DNA of 37,384 bases, taken from positions 1 to 37,384 of the forward strand of contig CAMBOW010000008.1 in NCBI GenBank assembly GCA_945869365.1, written 5' to 3'. Numbering within the stretch: position 1 is the stretch's first letter; the number at the start of each line of letters is the position of its first letter. This DNA comes from Flavobacterium psychrophilum. GTDB lineage: Bacteria > Bacteroidota > Bacteroidia > Flavobacteriales > Flavobacteriaceae. Below, piece after piece: positions 1 to 8,592 of the stretch. Under the pieces are notes generated by a model. The model did no database searches. It was not told the origin of the DNA and worked only from the letters and a program-made list of their open reading frames with translations. The position numbers and the translations under genes were made by a program.

Positions 1-378
1 GTTTATGGAAATTATGTGAATGGGTATGTTGCCAATGGCGCTGAGTTTTTGGCCATCATTACCAACGATGCGTGGTGGCATGAAACGCAAGGTCATAAAC
101 AGCATTTAAGTTTTGCCCAATTGCGCGCCATTGAAACAAGACGAGACATCGCGCGAAGTGCCAATACCGGAATCTCGGCCTTCATTAACCAAAAAGGAGA
201 AGTGACTCAACAAAGTAAATACGGCGAAAAAATTGCACTCAAAGGAACTGTTCAGCTCAATGACAAACATACCTTCTATGTGAGATTTGGTGATTATATT
301 GCTACAGCAGCCCTAACAATTGGAAGTATCTTGTTGTTGCTGCTGTTGATTAAACCCCTGCGAAAAAATCTTCAGTAG
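1..378 (+). CDS. lnt: Apolipoprotein N-acyltransferase, C-terminal part
   Basis: Partial gene; the reading frame is open from base 1 (VYGNYV...) and 125 residues are visible. Lnt transfers a fatty acyl chain to the N-terminal cysteine of lipoproteins in the inner membrane. The visible part matches the end of the nitrilase-like domain: TNDAWW, then QHLSFAQLRAIETRRDIARS and ANTGISAFI, which are hallmarks of Lnt. A single hydrophobic helix follows (about residues 100-117), with a basic tail. The catalytic cysteine of the family lies just upstream of the VYG stretch, so it is outside the window. The gene is housekeeping and marks the edge of the polysaccharide locus. Its TAG stop directly abuts the TAA stop of the convergent sugar transferase gene, with no spacer and no obvious terminator between them. 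Confidence 0.93.
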   Translation, partial: VYGNYVNGYVANGAEFLAIITNDAWWHETQGHKQHLSFAQLRAIETRRDIARSANTGISAFINQKGEVTQQSKYGEKIALKGTVQLNDKHTFYVRFGDYIATAALTIGSILLLLLLIKPLRKNLQ

Positions 379-1782
379 TTATTGCCCGCGGTAAAATAAA
401 ATAGTACTCAGGGTTTTGACACAAATATTAATATCCAAGAAAATACTGCGGTGCTTAATGTAGTACAGATCATATTGCAGTTTTATTAAACTGTCATTGA
501 CTGATTCACCATAGGCATAATTAACTTGCGCCCAACCGGTAAGTCCGGGTTTAATAATGTGGCGGGTTTCATAAAAAGGCATCTTCTCGGCAATTTCTTT
601 TACAAATACTGGACGCTCGGGTCGTGGACCTATCAACGACATCTCGCCTTTAATGATGTTGTAAAACTGAGGAAATTCATCGATTCGGGTTTTACGCATA
701 ATTTTTCCAAAAGCCGTCACACGACTGTCATTGAATGTTGTAAAAACTGCCCCGTTGGCCTCGGCATTTTTAATCATGGTGCGCAGTTTAACGATATTAA
801 ATACTACTCCATTTTTTCCCACACGCTCCTGTGTATAAAATAAGGATCCCCGATTGGCAAGTAGATTTCCGATTAGAATAAACGGAAGTAAACCCAACCC
901 TACGGCTATTCCAATGAAACCAACTAGTAAATCTGTCAAACGAATAAATAACAAATACAGGTGATTTTGATTGCTGCGGCTGAAAGGAAAATACCGATAA
1001 AAATCGCGGGCTACATATTGCACGGGGATGCGTTGGGTGAGCGTTTCATAGACCTGCGTATATTCTTTAATCATAAACCCATTTTCAAGCAATTGAATTA
1101 ATTGGTTGTACAATTGCGCGGTAATCCCTTCTGTATTTTGGGAGGCAACAACTACTTCGGATACGGCATTTTTTGAAACAAAATTGGCTAAATTGTCACT
1201 TTCTATTAGTTTTAAATTGGATGGCATTGTACTAATCTTTTCAGGATTTTTTTGACTATCTGAATTAATATAGCCCACCACTTTGTAATGCGGATCAGCA
1301 TTTTCTAGTCCCAAAACCAATTCTTTCAATTGATCTTTATCGCAAATAAGAATGACATTTTTCGTGAATCGATTGGAAGCAAAAAAAGCAACATAAATCA
1401 AGCGCCAAACGAAAAGTGCCAAGAAAATAGCCAAATAGAAAAAGAGAATTTGCAAACGATTGGAAGGCAACACCGGTGTGAAAATTGGAGTAAGCAAATA
1501 GACCAAAACGGTGGTTGATGATGTGAGTACAATACTTTTAATGATTTGCACCTGATTACTAGCTACTTGCATGTTGTACATTTCGAAAACAGTTCCAAAA
1601 ATTGTCAAGTAAATCCCCAACACAATGGTCCAATAAAAATTGGAAGTCGAAAACTGAAAATAGTTGAAATTAAAAATAATACCTACACTGTACAAGGCCA
1701 ACAAAACAGTAGTAATATCAAAAATTCGAAGCAAAACTTTTCGCTCTGAAATTTCAAAATGTATTTTATTTTTATTGGGCAT
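379..1782 (-). CDS. Polyprenyl-phosphate glycosyl-1-phosphate transferase (WcaJ type)
   Basis: A 467-residue polytopic initiating transferase, which moves a sugar-1-phosphate from a nucleotide sugar to undecaprenyl phosphate at the inner membrane. Four hydrophobic helices lie within about residues 15-135, followed by a soluble CoA-binding-like region (about 145-235). A fifth hydrophobic hairpin (about 272-300) leads into the Bac_transf catalytic domain, with KLRTM, the DE dyad in TRIDEFPQFYN, MSLIGPRPERP and KPGLTGWAQVNY. The N-terminal half is poorly conserved in the family, so the sugar (often Glc or Gal) cannot be read from it. The start is ATG at 1782. A longer frame beginning with TTG at 1803 is possible, but that TTG is part of a promoter-like box (1801-1808). 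This is the last gene of the left block. It is one of two initiating transferases in the window; the other is the PglC-like one at 29335-29943. Confidence 0.92.
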   Translation of the reverse strand: MPNKNKIHFEISERKVLLRIFDITTVLLALYSVGIIFNFNYFQFSTSNFYWTIVLGIYLTIFGTVFEMYNMQVASNQVQIIKSIVLTSSTTVLVYLLTPIFTPVLPSNRLQILFFYLAIFLALFVWRLIYVAFFASNRFTKNVILICDKDQLKELVLGLENADPHYKVVGYINSDSQKNPEKISTMPSNLKLIESDNLANFVSKNAVSEVVVASQNTEGITAQLYNQLIQLLENGFMIKEYTQVYETLTQRIPVQYVARDFYRYFPFSRSNQNHLYLLFIRLTDLLVGFIGIAVGLGLLPFILIGNLLANRGSLFYTQERVGKNGVVFNIVKLRTMIKNAEANGAVFTTFNDSRVTAFGKIMRKTRIDEFPQFYNIIKGEMSLIGPRPERPVFVKEIAEKMPFYETRHIIKPGLTGWAQVNYAYGESVNDSLIKLQYDLYYIKHRSIFLDINICVKTLSTILFYRGQ

Positions 1783-1800
1783 TTGGTTATTATTATTTAT

Positions 1801-1808
1801 CAAAAATA
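1801..1808 (-). promoter_or_regulatory. Candidate Bacteroidota -7 promoter box before the WcaJ-type gene
   Basis: On the minus strand this reads TATTTTTG, an exact match to TAnnTTTG, the -7 element of the Bacteroidota primary sigma factor. The ATG at 1782 follows 18 bases later. A TTG lies 24 bases upstream, slightly beyond the usual spacing for the -33 element. It would give the last gene of the left block its own promoter. AT-rich DNA yields such matches by chance, so this is only a candidate. Confidence 0.4.
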
Positions 1809-1836
1809 GGGATTATATCAATTGAATTAGAACAAT

Positions 1837-3183
1837 TTACACCGAATCTAGTGCCTCTTTTGTAGCAGGAAAATAGATGTCTAATAAGGCTAAGGCATAG
1901 ATAAAAGCAGGTGCTGCCAGACGCATAGCCGCATGGTTTATGGTCAATAACCAGAACACTAAGAAAGATAGAATATAAATGTTGTAGGTGTTTCTAAAAA
2001 ATATAAACAACGGCAATGTAAACAGGACGAGAAGTGCGAGAATTCCAAACGCGCCATGTTCGCCCAAGGTGCGCGTAATTTCGTTGTGAGACACAACCAA
2101 ATCACCCGTCTTTTTTTGTCTATTCTCGGCAATTTTACCCACACCCAAACCAAAAATAGGATGGGTTAAAAAGGCAGAAATTTCATCTTTGGCCAATTCT
2201 TCTCTGCCTGTAAATCGGTCTTGTTTTACACGTCCATTGATGTCTTGATTGGCATACCTTTTATTTATTAGTCCGTTGGTTTGGGAAGACGAAAATACCC
2301 AAGTTCCCACTATACCAAATACAAGTGCAAGCAAGATGTAATTCAACTTAACCCGTGCCTTTGGGTTAATTTTAAAATAAGTTACCAACACCAACACAAT
2401 GAGCATGAGTAAACTAGTTACTATGCCTCCTCGGGAAAAAGTAATCAATCCGCGGTAACTGATTTCTACTGCAACTAACGCATTGACAACAAACAATAGC
2501 GGATTGGGCGAAAAAAAGATGAGGCGCGAAAAAAAAACAAACATCCCCAAGCCCAACATTGTAGCAACCTGATTGGGTCCAAATCCGCCAGAAGTTGCAA
2601 AATTTGAGCCGGTTCCTAGCAGGACGTCTTTTAATTCGGGCGTATACAAATACAAATAAATAGAGCAAGAAATAATGGGTAATCCGACGAGTAAAAGCAG
2701 TTCGTTTATTTGCTTAAAACTGACTTTTCGGGTGTAGCAATACAAGGCCGAGAGGCCCAAGCACAAGGGACCTGAAATATTGAATGAGATGGCGTTTTTT
2801 ACACTATCAAGTCCGTCTAACGTATAATAGCCAATAATCAAACCAGGCAGTAAAAACAGGATGTAAAGCCAAATTGGAACTGCATTTTTGGAAACACCAC
2901 TGAAGTAAATCCCAATCAACATGAACACAATTACGGCATATTTAGAAAATTCATATATGGGGTTTCCATCGGTCATGCGCAAGGCTACCTCTGCTCCCAC
3001 TATATAGGCTGCCGCATAGAGCACTTCATTGTTTTGGTTTCTAGAATTGAGCACAAAATAGGCTCCACATATCAACATGCCATAGCCATAGAATTTCGGA
3101 AAAAATGGCACGTAATACAACCCCAACCCTATTATAATATGGATTATAATTAAATATAAATAGCGTTTGTCAGCTGTATTCAT
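1837..3183 (-). CDS. O-antigen polymerase/ligase family membrane protein (Wzy/WaaL-like)
   Basis: A 448-residue polytopic membrane protein with roughly 10-12 hydrophobic segments. A long soluble-looking loop (about residues 300-350) precedes the last helices, the layout of the Wzy_C / O-antigen ligase family. The family signature ITFSRGGIV is at about 247-255, with an arginine at 244 and GGFGPNQVATMLGLG near 199-213. In the large loop, HPIFGLGVGKIAENR and SHNEITRTLGEHG match the usual HN(x)E/H region. Such proteins either polymerise lipid-linked repeat units in the periplasm or transfer glycan to an acceptor (lipid A or protein); sequence alone does not separate these. The gene sits between the GT4 gene (3-base gap) and the WcaJ-type gene. 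A second polymerase candidate of a different family (EpsG-like) lies at 33318-34433. Confidence 0.85.
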   Translation of the reverse strand: MNTADKRYLYLIIIHIIIGLGLYYVPFFPKFYGYGMLICGAYFVLNSRNQNNEVLYAAAYIVGAEVALRMTDGNPIYEFSKYAVIVFMLIGIYFSGVSKNAVPIWLYILFLLPGLIIGYYTLDGLDSVKNAISFNISGPLCLGLSALYCYTRKVSFKQINELLLLVGLPIISCSIYLYLYTPELKDVLLGTGSNFATSGGFGPNQVATMLGLGMFVFFSRLIFFSPNPLLFVVNALVAVEISYRGLITFSRGGIVTSLLMLIVLVLVTYFKINPKARVKLNYILLALVFGIVGTWVFSSSQTNGLINKRYANQDINGRVKQDRFTGREELAKDEISAFLTHPIFGLGVGKIAENRQKKTGDLVVSHNEITRTLGEHGAFGILALLVLFTLPLFIFFRNTYNIYILSFLVFWLLTINHAAMRLAAPAFIYALALLDIYFPATKEALDSV

Positions 3184-3186
3184 TGG

Positions 3187-4257
3187 TTATTCCTTACTCC
3201 ATTTTAGAAAGGCATTAATCACGCTTTCTTCTGAATAATTCTGTTGTATTTTAGCTTGTAAGGCTTGTCCAAAGCTAAGACGAAGATTTTGATTCTCGAT
3301 GAGTTCAACTAAAGATTTATAAAACAAATCTACAGAACCCGAGGGCACAACAAATCCCTCCTTTTGGTGATCAACTAATGCTGCAATTCCTCCAACATTG
3401 GTCACTACAACTGGTAGTCCATAATATCCATATTCCAATAACGCCAAGGGAAGTCCTTCTGCGATTGAAGTTAAAATTCCAATCGAACACGAGTTGGCAA
3501 TTGGGGCAATATCGGCGCGAGTACCATAAATAAAAACATGCTGATCTACTACTTTTTCTATAATTTGATTTTTAAGTTGGGAAGCATACTCATCATTAAA
3601 ATCCTGCCCCACCAAATGAAACGTCCAATCGGAATGGGACTGACTGAGCAATTCAGCTACTGATAAAAGCAGTTGATGATTTTTTTCTTGACGTAAATTG
3701 GCCAAACACAAAATTCGTTTTCCTTCTATTCCTGCCAATGGTGCTACTAATTCTGTAGAGGAAGTTGGTGATACAAAATTTGGCAGGTAGCGCACGTTTG
3801 TACAAGCCAATTTTTCTTGCGCCCATTTTTTTAGTGGTTCATTGACAACAAGAATGCCTGCAAAAAGAGTAGAACATAGGCGAAGCAAATGCGGTGGGCG
3901 TTGGTTTAAATTTGCACTTAATCCGTAATGATGATGGTAAATAATTTTGAGTTTGGGGAGCAACAATCGAAGCAAAAAAGCAGTAAAAAAGGAGGTGGCA
4001 TGCGCGTGCACATGGGTCACATTATAGCTAAGGCAGTACTTTCGTATACGAAATAAAGCAGTGAGATCTAATGCCGATTTCTTGGCCATAAAAAAATAGT
4101 TTACTTCTGCTCGAATTTGCGCCAGTAAAAGTCCTTCTTTGCGGGTACAGACCAATCCAGAAAATTCTACCTGCTTTGCCAAACCATTAGCGAGATTTAC
4201 AGCCATGCGCTCAGCTCCACCTGCCTCTAGCGAGTCTATTAGTTGTACAATTCTCAT
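3187..4257 (-). CDS. Glycosyltransferase family 4
   Basis: A 356-residue GT-B glycosyltransferase expected to work at the cytoplasmic face of the inner membrane. The N-terminal domain opens with MRIVQLIDSLEAGGAERMAV, the GG-A-E loop typical of GT4 enzymes. The C-terminal nucleotide-sugar domain has GILTSIAEGLPLALLEYGYYG, where the two glutamates of the E-x7-E motif are visible, followed by VVVTNVGGIAALV and a GFVVPSG turn. The length is normal for the family. The start ATG overlaps the stop of the upstream GT4 gene in an ATGA arrangement, so translation is probably coupled. Donor and acceptor are not readable; a retaining linkage is expected for GT4. Confidence 0.9.
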   Translation of the reverse strand: MRIVQLIDSLEAGGAERMAVNLANGLAKQVEFSGLVCTRKEGLLLAQIRAEVNYFFMAKKSALDLTALFRIRKYCLSYNVTHVHAHATSFFTAFLLRLLLPKLKIIYHHHYGLSANLNQRPPHLLRLCSTLFAGILVVNEPLKKWAQEKLACTNVRYLPNFVSPTSSTELVAPLAGIEGKRILCLANLRQEKNHQLLLSVAELLSQSHSDWTFHLVGQDFNDEYASQLKNQIIEKVVDQHVFIYGTRADIAPIANSCSIGILTSIAEGLPLALLEYGYYGLPVVVTNVGGIAALVDHQKEGFVVPSGSVDLFYKSLVELIENQNLRLSFGQALQAKIQQNYSEESVINAFLKWSKE

Positions 4258-5372
4258 GGTCTTACCAATTTTGCAATTTCTACTTCAAACTGATCTAATG
4301 TGAATTGTCTGGACCACTCCATGGCAGCTATTGCTTTGGACGCATAGTCCATGGGCTTTTGTATCAAGTCGATAATGCGCAGGGCATCTTGTTCAAGGTG
4401 CACATCCAAAAGTAGGCCTCTGGTTTGGTTGTTCAACATAGAAGGCACACAAGAAACAGGGGTGACCAAGGGAACACAACCCCAAAACATAGCCTCGGCA
4501 ACTGCTTTTGGCCAACCTTCACTTTGGGAGGGCAACACTAAAAAATGACTCGATTCGTAGGCTTTTTGAATTTGATGAGCCTCTTGATTGCCACAAAATT
4601 CAATCGCCGAATCGATAGCGGTTTGAGCGCAATAGGCTTCTAATGAAGTGCGTTCGTCGCCATCGCCATATAATTTGAGTTGTATTGAAATGCCTTTTTT
4701 GAGCAAATTTTCAACCAGTTGTATTGCATATAATGGATTTTTTCCTGCCGTTAAACTCCCCACAAATAGACATTGAATAGGCGGTGTTAGCGGCCGAGGA
4801 AGCGTGAGTTTTTTATCAGAATCCCGATAGGTAGCGGTAAAAAAAGAACGGCAATTGCTGCTCATTGACGGCCATTCGCCATAGACCAACACGGTCATGT
4901 TGCGCGTTAAAAAAGTATTTTGCAAAATCCAGCGTTGTAGTTTATAGCTCCACGGTTGCTTGGAATGGGGATCCCAATTGCCTGCATATTTGGCAGTTTT
5001 AATTTTTTTAGGGAAGAAAATTTGCACCACACAACCCAATAGCCCAATATTTCCTGGACAGCGCAGGTGAATATGATCGGCCCAAATCATTGCTTTAATT
5101 AAATGATAAAAATTCACAAATGAAACGAGAAAGGATTTTATCGCATTGAATAAATTTGTGTTATTAAATTCAATGCTGATAAATAATTTTGAAATAGGAA
5201 ATAAAATTGGAGAAATTAAAAGTCCTTTATCTTCGTTCCAAATAGGGCAAAGCATCCCAATTTCTGTATCTTGTTTAGCCCATATCATCAATTCTTTCAC
5301 AAAGGGACTATAGGCAAAGTAGTTGTTTTGTTTTAAAATTAAAGGAGCTGATGAAATAACGACTAGTTTCAT
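4254..5372 (-). CDS. Glycosyltransferase family 4
   Basis: A 372-residue GT4-type transferase. The frame is open for another 32 codons upstream (to 5468). The conserved N-terminal strand MKLVVISSAP begins at the ATG at 5372, and that ATG overlaps the TAA stop of the acetyltransferase gene (TAATG), so I take 5372 as the start. The C-terminal half carries CLFVGSLTAGKNPLYAIQLV (start of the donor domain), KLYGDGDERTSLEAY and LPSQSEGWPKAVAEAMFWG with the E-x7-E motif. The N-terminal acceptor domain has a hydrophobic stretch around FLVSFVNFYHLIKAMIW and is divergent, as usual. Substrates unknown. It overlaps the next GT4 gene by ATGA. Confidence 0.88.
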   Translation of the reverse strand: MKLVVISSAPLILKQNNYFAYSPFVKELMIWAKQDTEIGMLCPIWNEDKGLLISPILFPISKLFISIEFNNTNLFNAIKSFLVSFVNFYHLIKAMIWADHIHLRCPGNIGLLGCVVQIFFPKKIKTAKYAGNWDPHSKQPWSYKLQRWILQNTFLTRNMTVLVYGEWPSMSSNCRSFFTATYRDSDKKLTLPRPLTPPIQCLFVGSLTAGKNPLYAIQLVENLLKKGISIQLKLYGDGDERTSLEAYCAQTAIDSAIEFCGNQEAHQIQKAYESSHFLVLPSQSEGWPKAVAEAMFWGCVPLVTPVSCVPSMLNNQTRGLLLDVHLEQDALRIIDLIQKPMDYASKAIAAMEWSRQFTLDQFEVEIAKLVRP

Positions 5373-5926
5373 TAAATATATCCGATTGAGCCATTTGTTG
5401 AAATCACAACAGCTGGAACGCCAACTACCGTGGTATGTGTTTTTACATCTGCATTTACGAAAGAACATGCTCCAATGAGCACATTGTCTTCAATATGAAT
5501 TTTGCCAGCAACAACACTGTTTGCCGCAATAAAAACATTGTTTCCTATTACTGGAACTCCCCTTTTTTCGCCGAGGCCAGAAACCCCTATCGTAACATTT
5601 TGGGATAGATTGCAATTGTCTCCCAGAATGGCATCGCTATTAATAATAATACCTCCAAAGTGACCAATATAGAGGGAGTGGCCTATTTTTACTGTAGCAG
5701 GAATAGATATTCCGGTGATGAGTTCAATCCATTTTTGCCACAAAATGATACCGAACTTAAAAAAAAACTTAAAAGGCTGCCAGGTAATTTTTGTGACTAC
5801 AAAATGTGCAATTCTGTATTGAAAACTAGCCCAAAATCCTTGTGTTAGAAAAAGGATTACAAAAAAATTGGCACCGTATTTTTTGTGTTTTCTATAATCT
5901 GAATAGATGAGTTGAAAAGTGGTCAT
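5372..5926 (-). CDS. Serine acetyltransferase-like hexapeptide O-acetyltransferase
   Basis: A 184-residue protein with a C-terminal left-handed beta-helix of hexapeptide repeats (about residues 75-175) and an N-terminal part with hydrophobic stretches that replaces the usual CysE helical domain. The motif LYIGHFGGIIINSDAILGDN holds the histidine that serves as general base in serine acetyltransferases. VTIGV, GVPVIGNNVFIAANSVV and VLIGACSFV are further helix turns. In polysaccharide loci this subfamily is usually taken to O-acetylate a sugar from acetyl-CoA rather than to make cysteine precursors; here that is inference from context. The start ATG overlaps the stop of the upstream GT2 (ATGA). 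A clear paralogue lies at 10392-10955. Confidence 0.85.
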   Translation of the reverse strand: MTTFQLIYSDYRKHKKYGANFFVILFLTQGFWASFQYRIAHFVVTKITWQPFKFFFKFGIILWQKWIELITGISIPATVKIGHSLYIGHFGGIIINSDAILGDNCNLSQNVTIGVSGLGEKRGVPVIGNNVFIAANSVVAGKIHIEDNVLIGACSFVNADVKTHTTVVGVPAVVISTNGSIGYI

Positions 5927-6921
5927 TCTATTTTAGGTTTTTTCAAAAGTAATACAAACCAACTAAACGTTCTGCCGCAAGCTTCAAAAAAGGCCTTTTT
6001 ACGATGAGTTGTGGTAAAGGTATTGCTAAACCGAATGAGTATCAATAAAATAGTAATTGAATTCCATTTTAATCGGTCATTCCAAGTAGGCGAATTCCAT
6101 TTCACTCGCCACACATACCAGCCGTTGCGCACCACCATTTTGCCATAAAGAAAGGCATTGGGCCGTCCCGAATAATCGTGATAATGCGCCAATTGAGCCG
6201 CAGTATTAATATACAAAGGTCCAGTCTGGGACACCCTTAACGAAAAATCGGCGTCTTCATACAAGCCATAGCCTTCAAAAAAAGTTGAAAATTTAAAGTT
6301 TGCAAATACCTCCATTTTATAAGAAGCTACTCCGCCCATGAGTTGCTCCACTTTGTATGTTTTGCCTGATGGTGGTAAAAAACCAATACTTCGACCGTGC
6401 GAATAGCGAGGTGAAAAACCCGGAGGTAAATTGGAATCCAAGCCAAGGCGTTTGCGCAGTATAAATCGACTGCTGTCTTGAATCTTGAATCCATCGTAAT
6501 AAAATTCATGGTGCGAAGGGGCATAGTCCTGGGATACAGGTTCCCATTGACTTTCGTTTGAAATATATCCACCCACGCCAAGCGCCTCGGGATAATCGGA
6601 ATAGGTTTGCATCAATTGCTCAAAATAGTCCGAAGCTAAATAGGTGTCGTCATCTAGAAAACAAACTACTTCTGAGGATTTTGCAACTTTTTCTATCCCA
6701 AAATTGCGTTGTTTCGTTAGGCCTCTATGGTTGGCATCCACCAAATAATAGGTCAAATTTTTTATCGAATTGCTACTAAATAAAGCTTTCGTCTCTTCAT
6801 TAGTAGAGCCATCAACTATTAGTATTTCGTTGGGGTAACGCGTTTGATTATTCACCGACTCCAACAAATCAGCTAAGGGTTTGGGCCTCATATAGGTGCA
6901 TACAACTAGCGTAAATTTCAT
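5923..6921 (-). CDS. Glycosyltransferase family 2
   Basis: A 332-residue GT-A fold transferase. The N-terminus FTLVVCTYMRPKPLADLLES is the first GT2 strand, followed by NEILIVDGS (nucleotide binding) and VVCFLDDDTYLASDYFEQL, which supplies the metal-binding DxD. A GVGGYI region and MGGVASYKMEVF with EGYGLYEDADFSLRV provide the acceptor-side aspartates (ED) of family 2. The C-terminus has one hydrophobic stretch (about 290-305) and a basic patch, suggesting peripheral membrane association. The gene ends in an ATGA overlap with the acetyltransferase gene, and the upstream GT2 gene ends 5 bases before its ATG. Sugar specificity cannot be inferred. Confidence 0.9.
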   Translation of the reverse strand: MKFTLVVCTYMRPKPLADLLESVNNQTRYPNEILIVDGSTNEETKALFSSNSIKNLTYYLVDANHRGLTKQRNFGIEKVAKSSEVVCFLDDDTYLASDYFEQLMQTYSDYPEALGVGGYISNESQWEPVSQDYAPSHHEFYYDGFKIQDSSRFILRKRLGLDSNLPPGFSPRYSHGRSIGFLPPSGKTYKVEQLMGGVASYKMEVFANFKFSTFFEGYGLYEDADFSLRVSQTGPLYINTAAQLAHYHDYSGRPNAFLYGKMVVRNGWYVWRVKWNSPTWNDRLKWNSITILLILIRFSNTFTTTHRKKAFFEACGRTFSWFVLLLKKPKIE

Positions 6922-6926
6922 ATCCG

Positions 6927-8465
6927 TTATTTTGTTCTTACGCCCAGTTTCATTAATTTTTTTGCATAAAAAATAGATCGATTAAATTGTAAATGCTTGT
7001 ACGGCATTCTCAAAACACGATATAGAAAAGTAATTTTAGGACCTTGTATCAAAAAAGTCATAAAATAGCGGTGGCGAAACTCAGCGCGTTGTTGTGGGGT
7101 GAAATGTTTATGAAATTGATAGGTAAGTGTCGGACTAGGAACTGGGCGCACCCATTTCACGGGTGTATCCAATTCCCAAGGTTGAATTTTTCTTTTCTTG
7201 CCCATAATTTTGGCCTGGTTGCCCCATATTCGATAGCCCCCATTCCCTGGCTTCAAATGTAAATTTGTAGGAAATGGGTTTTGTAACACCGGAACACCCA
7301 GTTTGAGAAGCGACAATCCAAAGTCGCCATCTTCGCCATACCCGCCATCGTAGTTGATGTCATTTCCGACCAACTGGTCTACGTATATTTTTTTTACACA
7401 AGAATTGGCATTACTAAACATTTGAGCGGTTCCAACAACCCATCTTGTGTTGTCAATCGCTTGTAATTTGTTTTTTAAATCATCTAAGCCTTGTGTTGCG
7501 TGATTGGCAGTTATGTCCAAGCCATTGCTGGCACCTGCATTGTAGGTTTGCAAAACTTTGAGGTGATTTGCTATAAAATCGGGTGGGATTCGAATGTCAT
7601 CATCGCCAAATACAATGTAATCGCCAGTACATAATTCAATCGCTTCATTTCGGGCGCGACAACTGCCTTTTGATTTTTGCCAAATTACCCTGAGTTCAAA
7701 CGGAAATTCATGTGCTTGATAAAGCGATTCGTTGCGTTCATTTTCTGGCGTGGCATCGACGACAAACACTTGTGAGGGTTTATAATTTTGATGGGCCAAA
7801 TCGTGGAGCAATTGCAAGGTGAAATCTTGCCTAAACATGGTTGGAATAATGTAACTGACAGTTGGCTTTCCTTCTATTTCTTTCAATTTTCTAGGCGGTA
7901 AAAGTGTTCTATTTACACGCATAGAAAATCGTTTTTTAGCATAGAAAAAAGCATCCCATTCGGTGTGTTTCCAGAATCCTTTTCGATATACCATAAATAG
8001 GGCATGATCTATCTTAAAGTTTTTGATAAAAAAAGCATAGCGATCGCGGGCAGATATTTGGATAGACTCTAATTCATTATTTTCAAAAAGCCCTTTTACA
8101 TACAAGGGGATTGCGCCTTGAAACCGAAGACTGCAAACGCCAAAATCGAATGCTTGCATTTGGATGCTTTCATAATCAGGATCAAATCCGCCTAAAATTT
8201 CCCAGGTCGATTTTCTAATAGCAAACTGATTGGGGTTGATTCGCCAACTCACACATTGATCCAAGTTATCAAAATCAGTACCATACCAAAACAATACCGA
8301 TCCTTGTATCGCAATTTCGGGAAAGGCGTTCTTATAGCCTTGTTCAAAAGAGCTGTGCCATATGTCACCGTATCCTTCTGCTAAAACATCTAATTTTTGG
8401 GTTTCTAAATTCCCGTTATAGAGTATGATTTCGCCTCCGGCAGTTTTGTATTCTTTTAAAACCAT
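6927..8465 (-). CDS. Tandem-domain GT2 glycosyltransferase with truncated first domain
   Basis: A 512-residue frame. The second half (about 203-465) is a complete GT2 domain: TVSYIIPTMFRQDFTLQLL, QVFVVDATPE, DYIVFGDDDIRIPPDFI with DxD, and GGYGEDGDFGLSLLKLG. The first ~200 residues look like the back half of another GT-A domain: RINPNQFAIRKSTWEILGGF resembles the GT2 region after the DxD. Its front half, including the first DxD, is not in frame. That missing part is partly recognisable just upstream in other frames (8466-8592). The ATG at 8465 is therefore probably an internal methionine, and the protein is either a truncated enzyme that relies on its second domain or a broken one. Otherwise the gene is tightly arranged, ending 5 bases before the next GT2. 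Confidence 0.75.
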   Translation of the reverse strand: MVLKEYKTAGGEIILYNGNLETQKLDVLAEGYGDIWHSSFEQGYKNAFPEIAIQGSVLFWYGTDFDNLDQCVSWRINPNQFAIRKSTWEILGGFDPDYESIQMQAFDFGVCSLRFQGAIPLYVKGLFENNELESIQISARDRYAFFIKNFKIDHALFMVYRKGFWKHTEWDAFFYAKKRFSMRVNRTLLPPRKLKEIEGKPTVSYIIPTMFRQDFTLQLLHDLAHQNYKPSQVFVVDATPENERNESLYQAHEFPFELRVIWQKSKGSCRARNEAIELCTGDYIVFGDDDIRIPPDFIANHLKVLQTYNAGASNGLDITANHATQGLDDLKNKLQAIDNTRWVVGTAQMFSNANSCVKKIYVDQLVGNDINYDGGYGEDGDFGLSLLKLGVPVLQNPFPTNLHLKPGNGGYRIWGNQAKIMGKKRKIQPWELDTPVKWVRPVPSPTLTYQFHKHFTPQQRAEFRHRYFMTFLIQGPKITFLYRVLRMPYKHLQFNRSIFYAKKLMKLGVRTK

Positions 8466-8592
8466 TTGTGTATCATAAATTAATCTGCCTGAAAAACAGT
8501 GTCCTCATCCAAAAAATCAGCAAAAATACCGGAGCAGAAGCTGTGTTTTTTTGTGCAATTACTACCTTAGTTTCAAATGTATAACTATTCGT
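8466..8592 (-). pseudogene. Frameshifted remnant of the first GT-A domain of the adjacent GT2
   Basis: No gene is called here, but the minus strand translates into pieces of a GT2 domain in three frames. From 8592 downward one reads FETKVVIAQKNTASAPVF; adding one T to the T-run at 8511-8516 gives FLLIFLDEDTVFQAD, a typical DxD region. Adding one T at 8482-8483 joins this to LIYDTQMVLK, which runs into the frame starting at 8465. Two single-base deletions therefore separate a once continuous frame. In addition, the first ~80 residues of the domain (nucleotide-binding strands) are absent, because the preceding GT4 gene stops at 8593. No start codon is available. This is either genuine decay or homopolymer undercalling combined with a real N-terminal loss. 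Confidence 0.65.
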
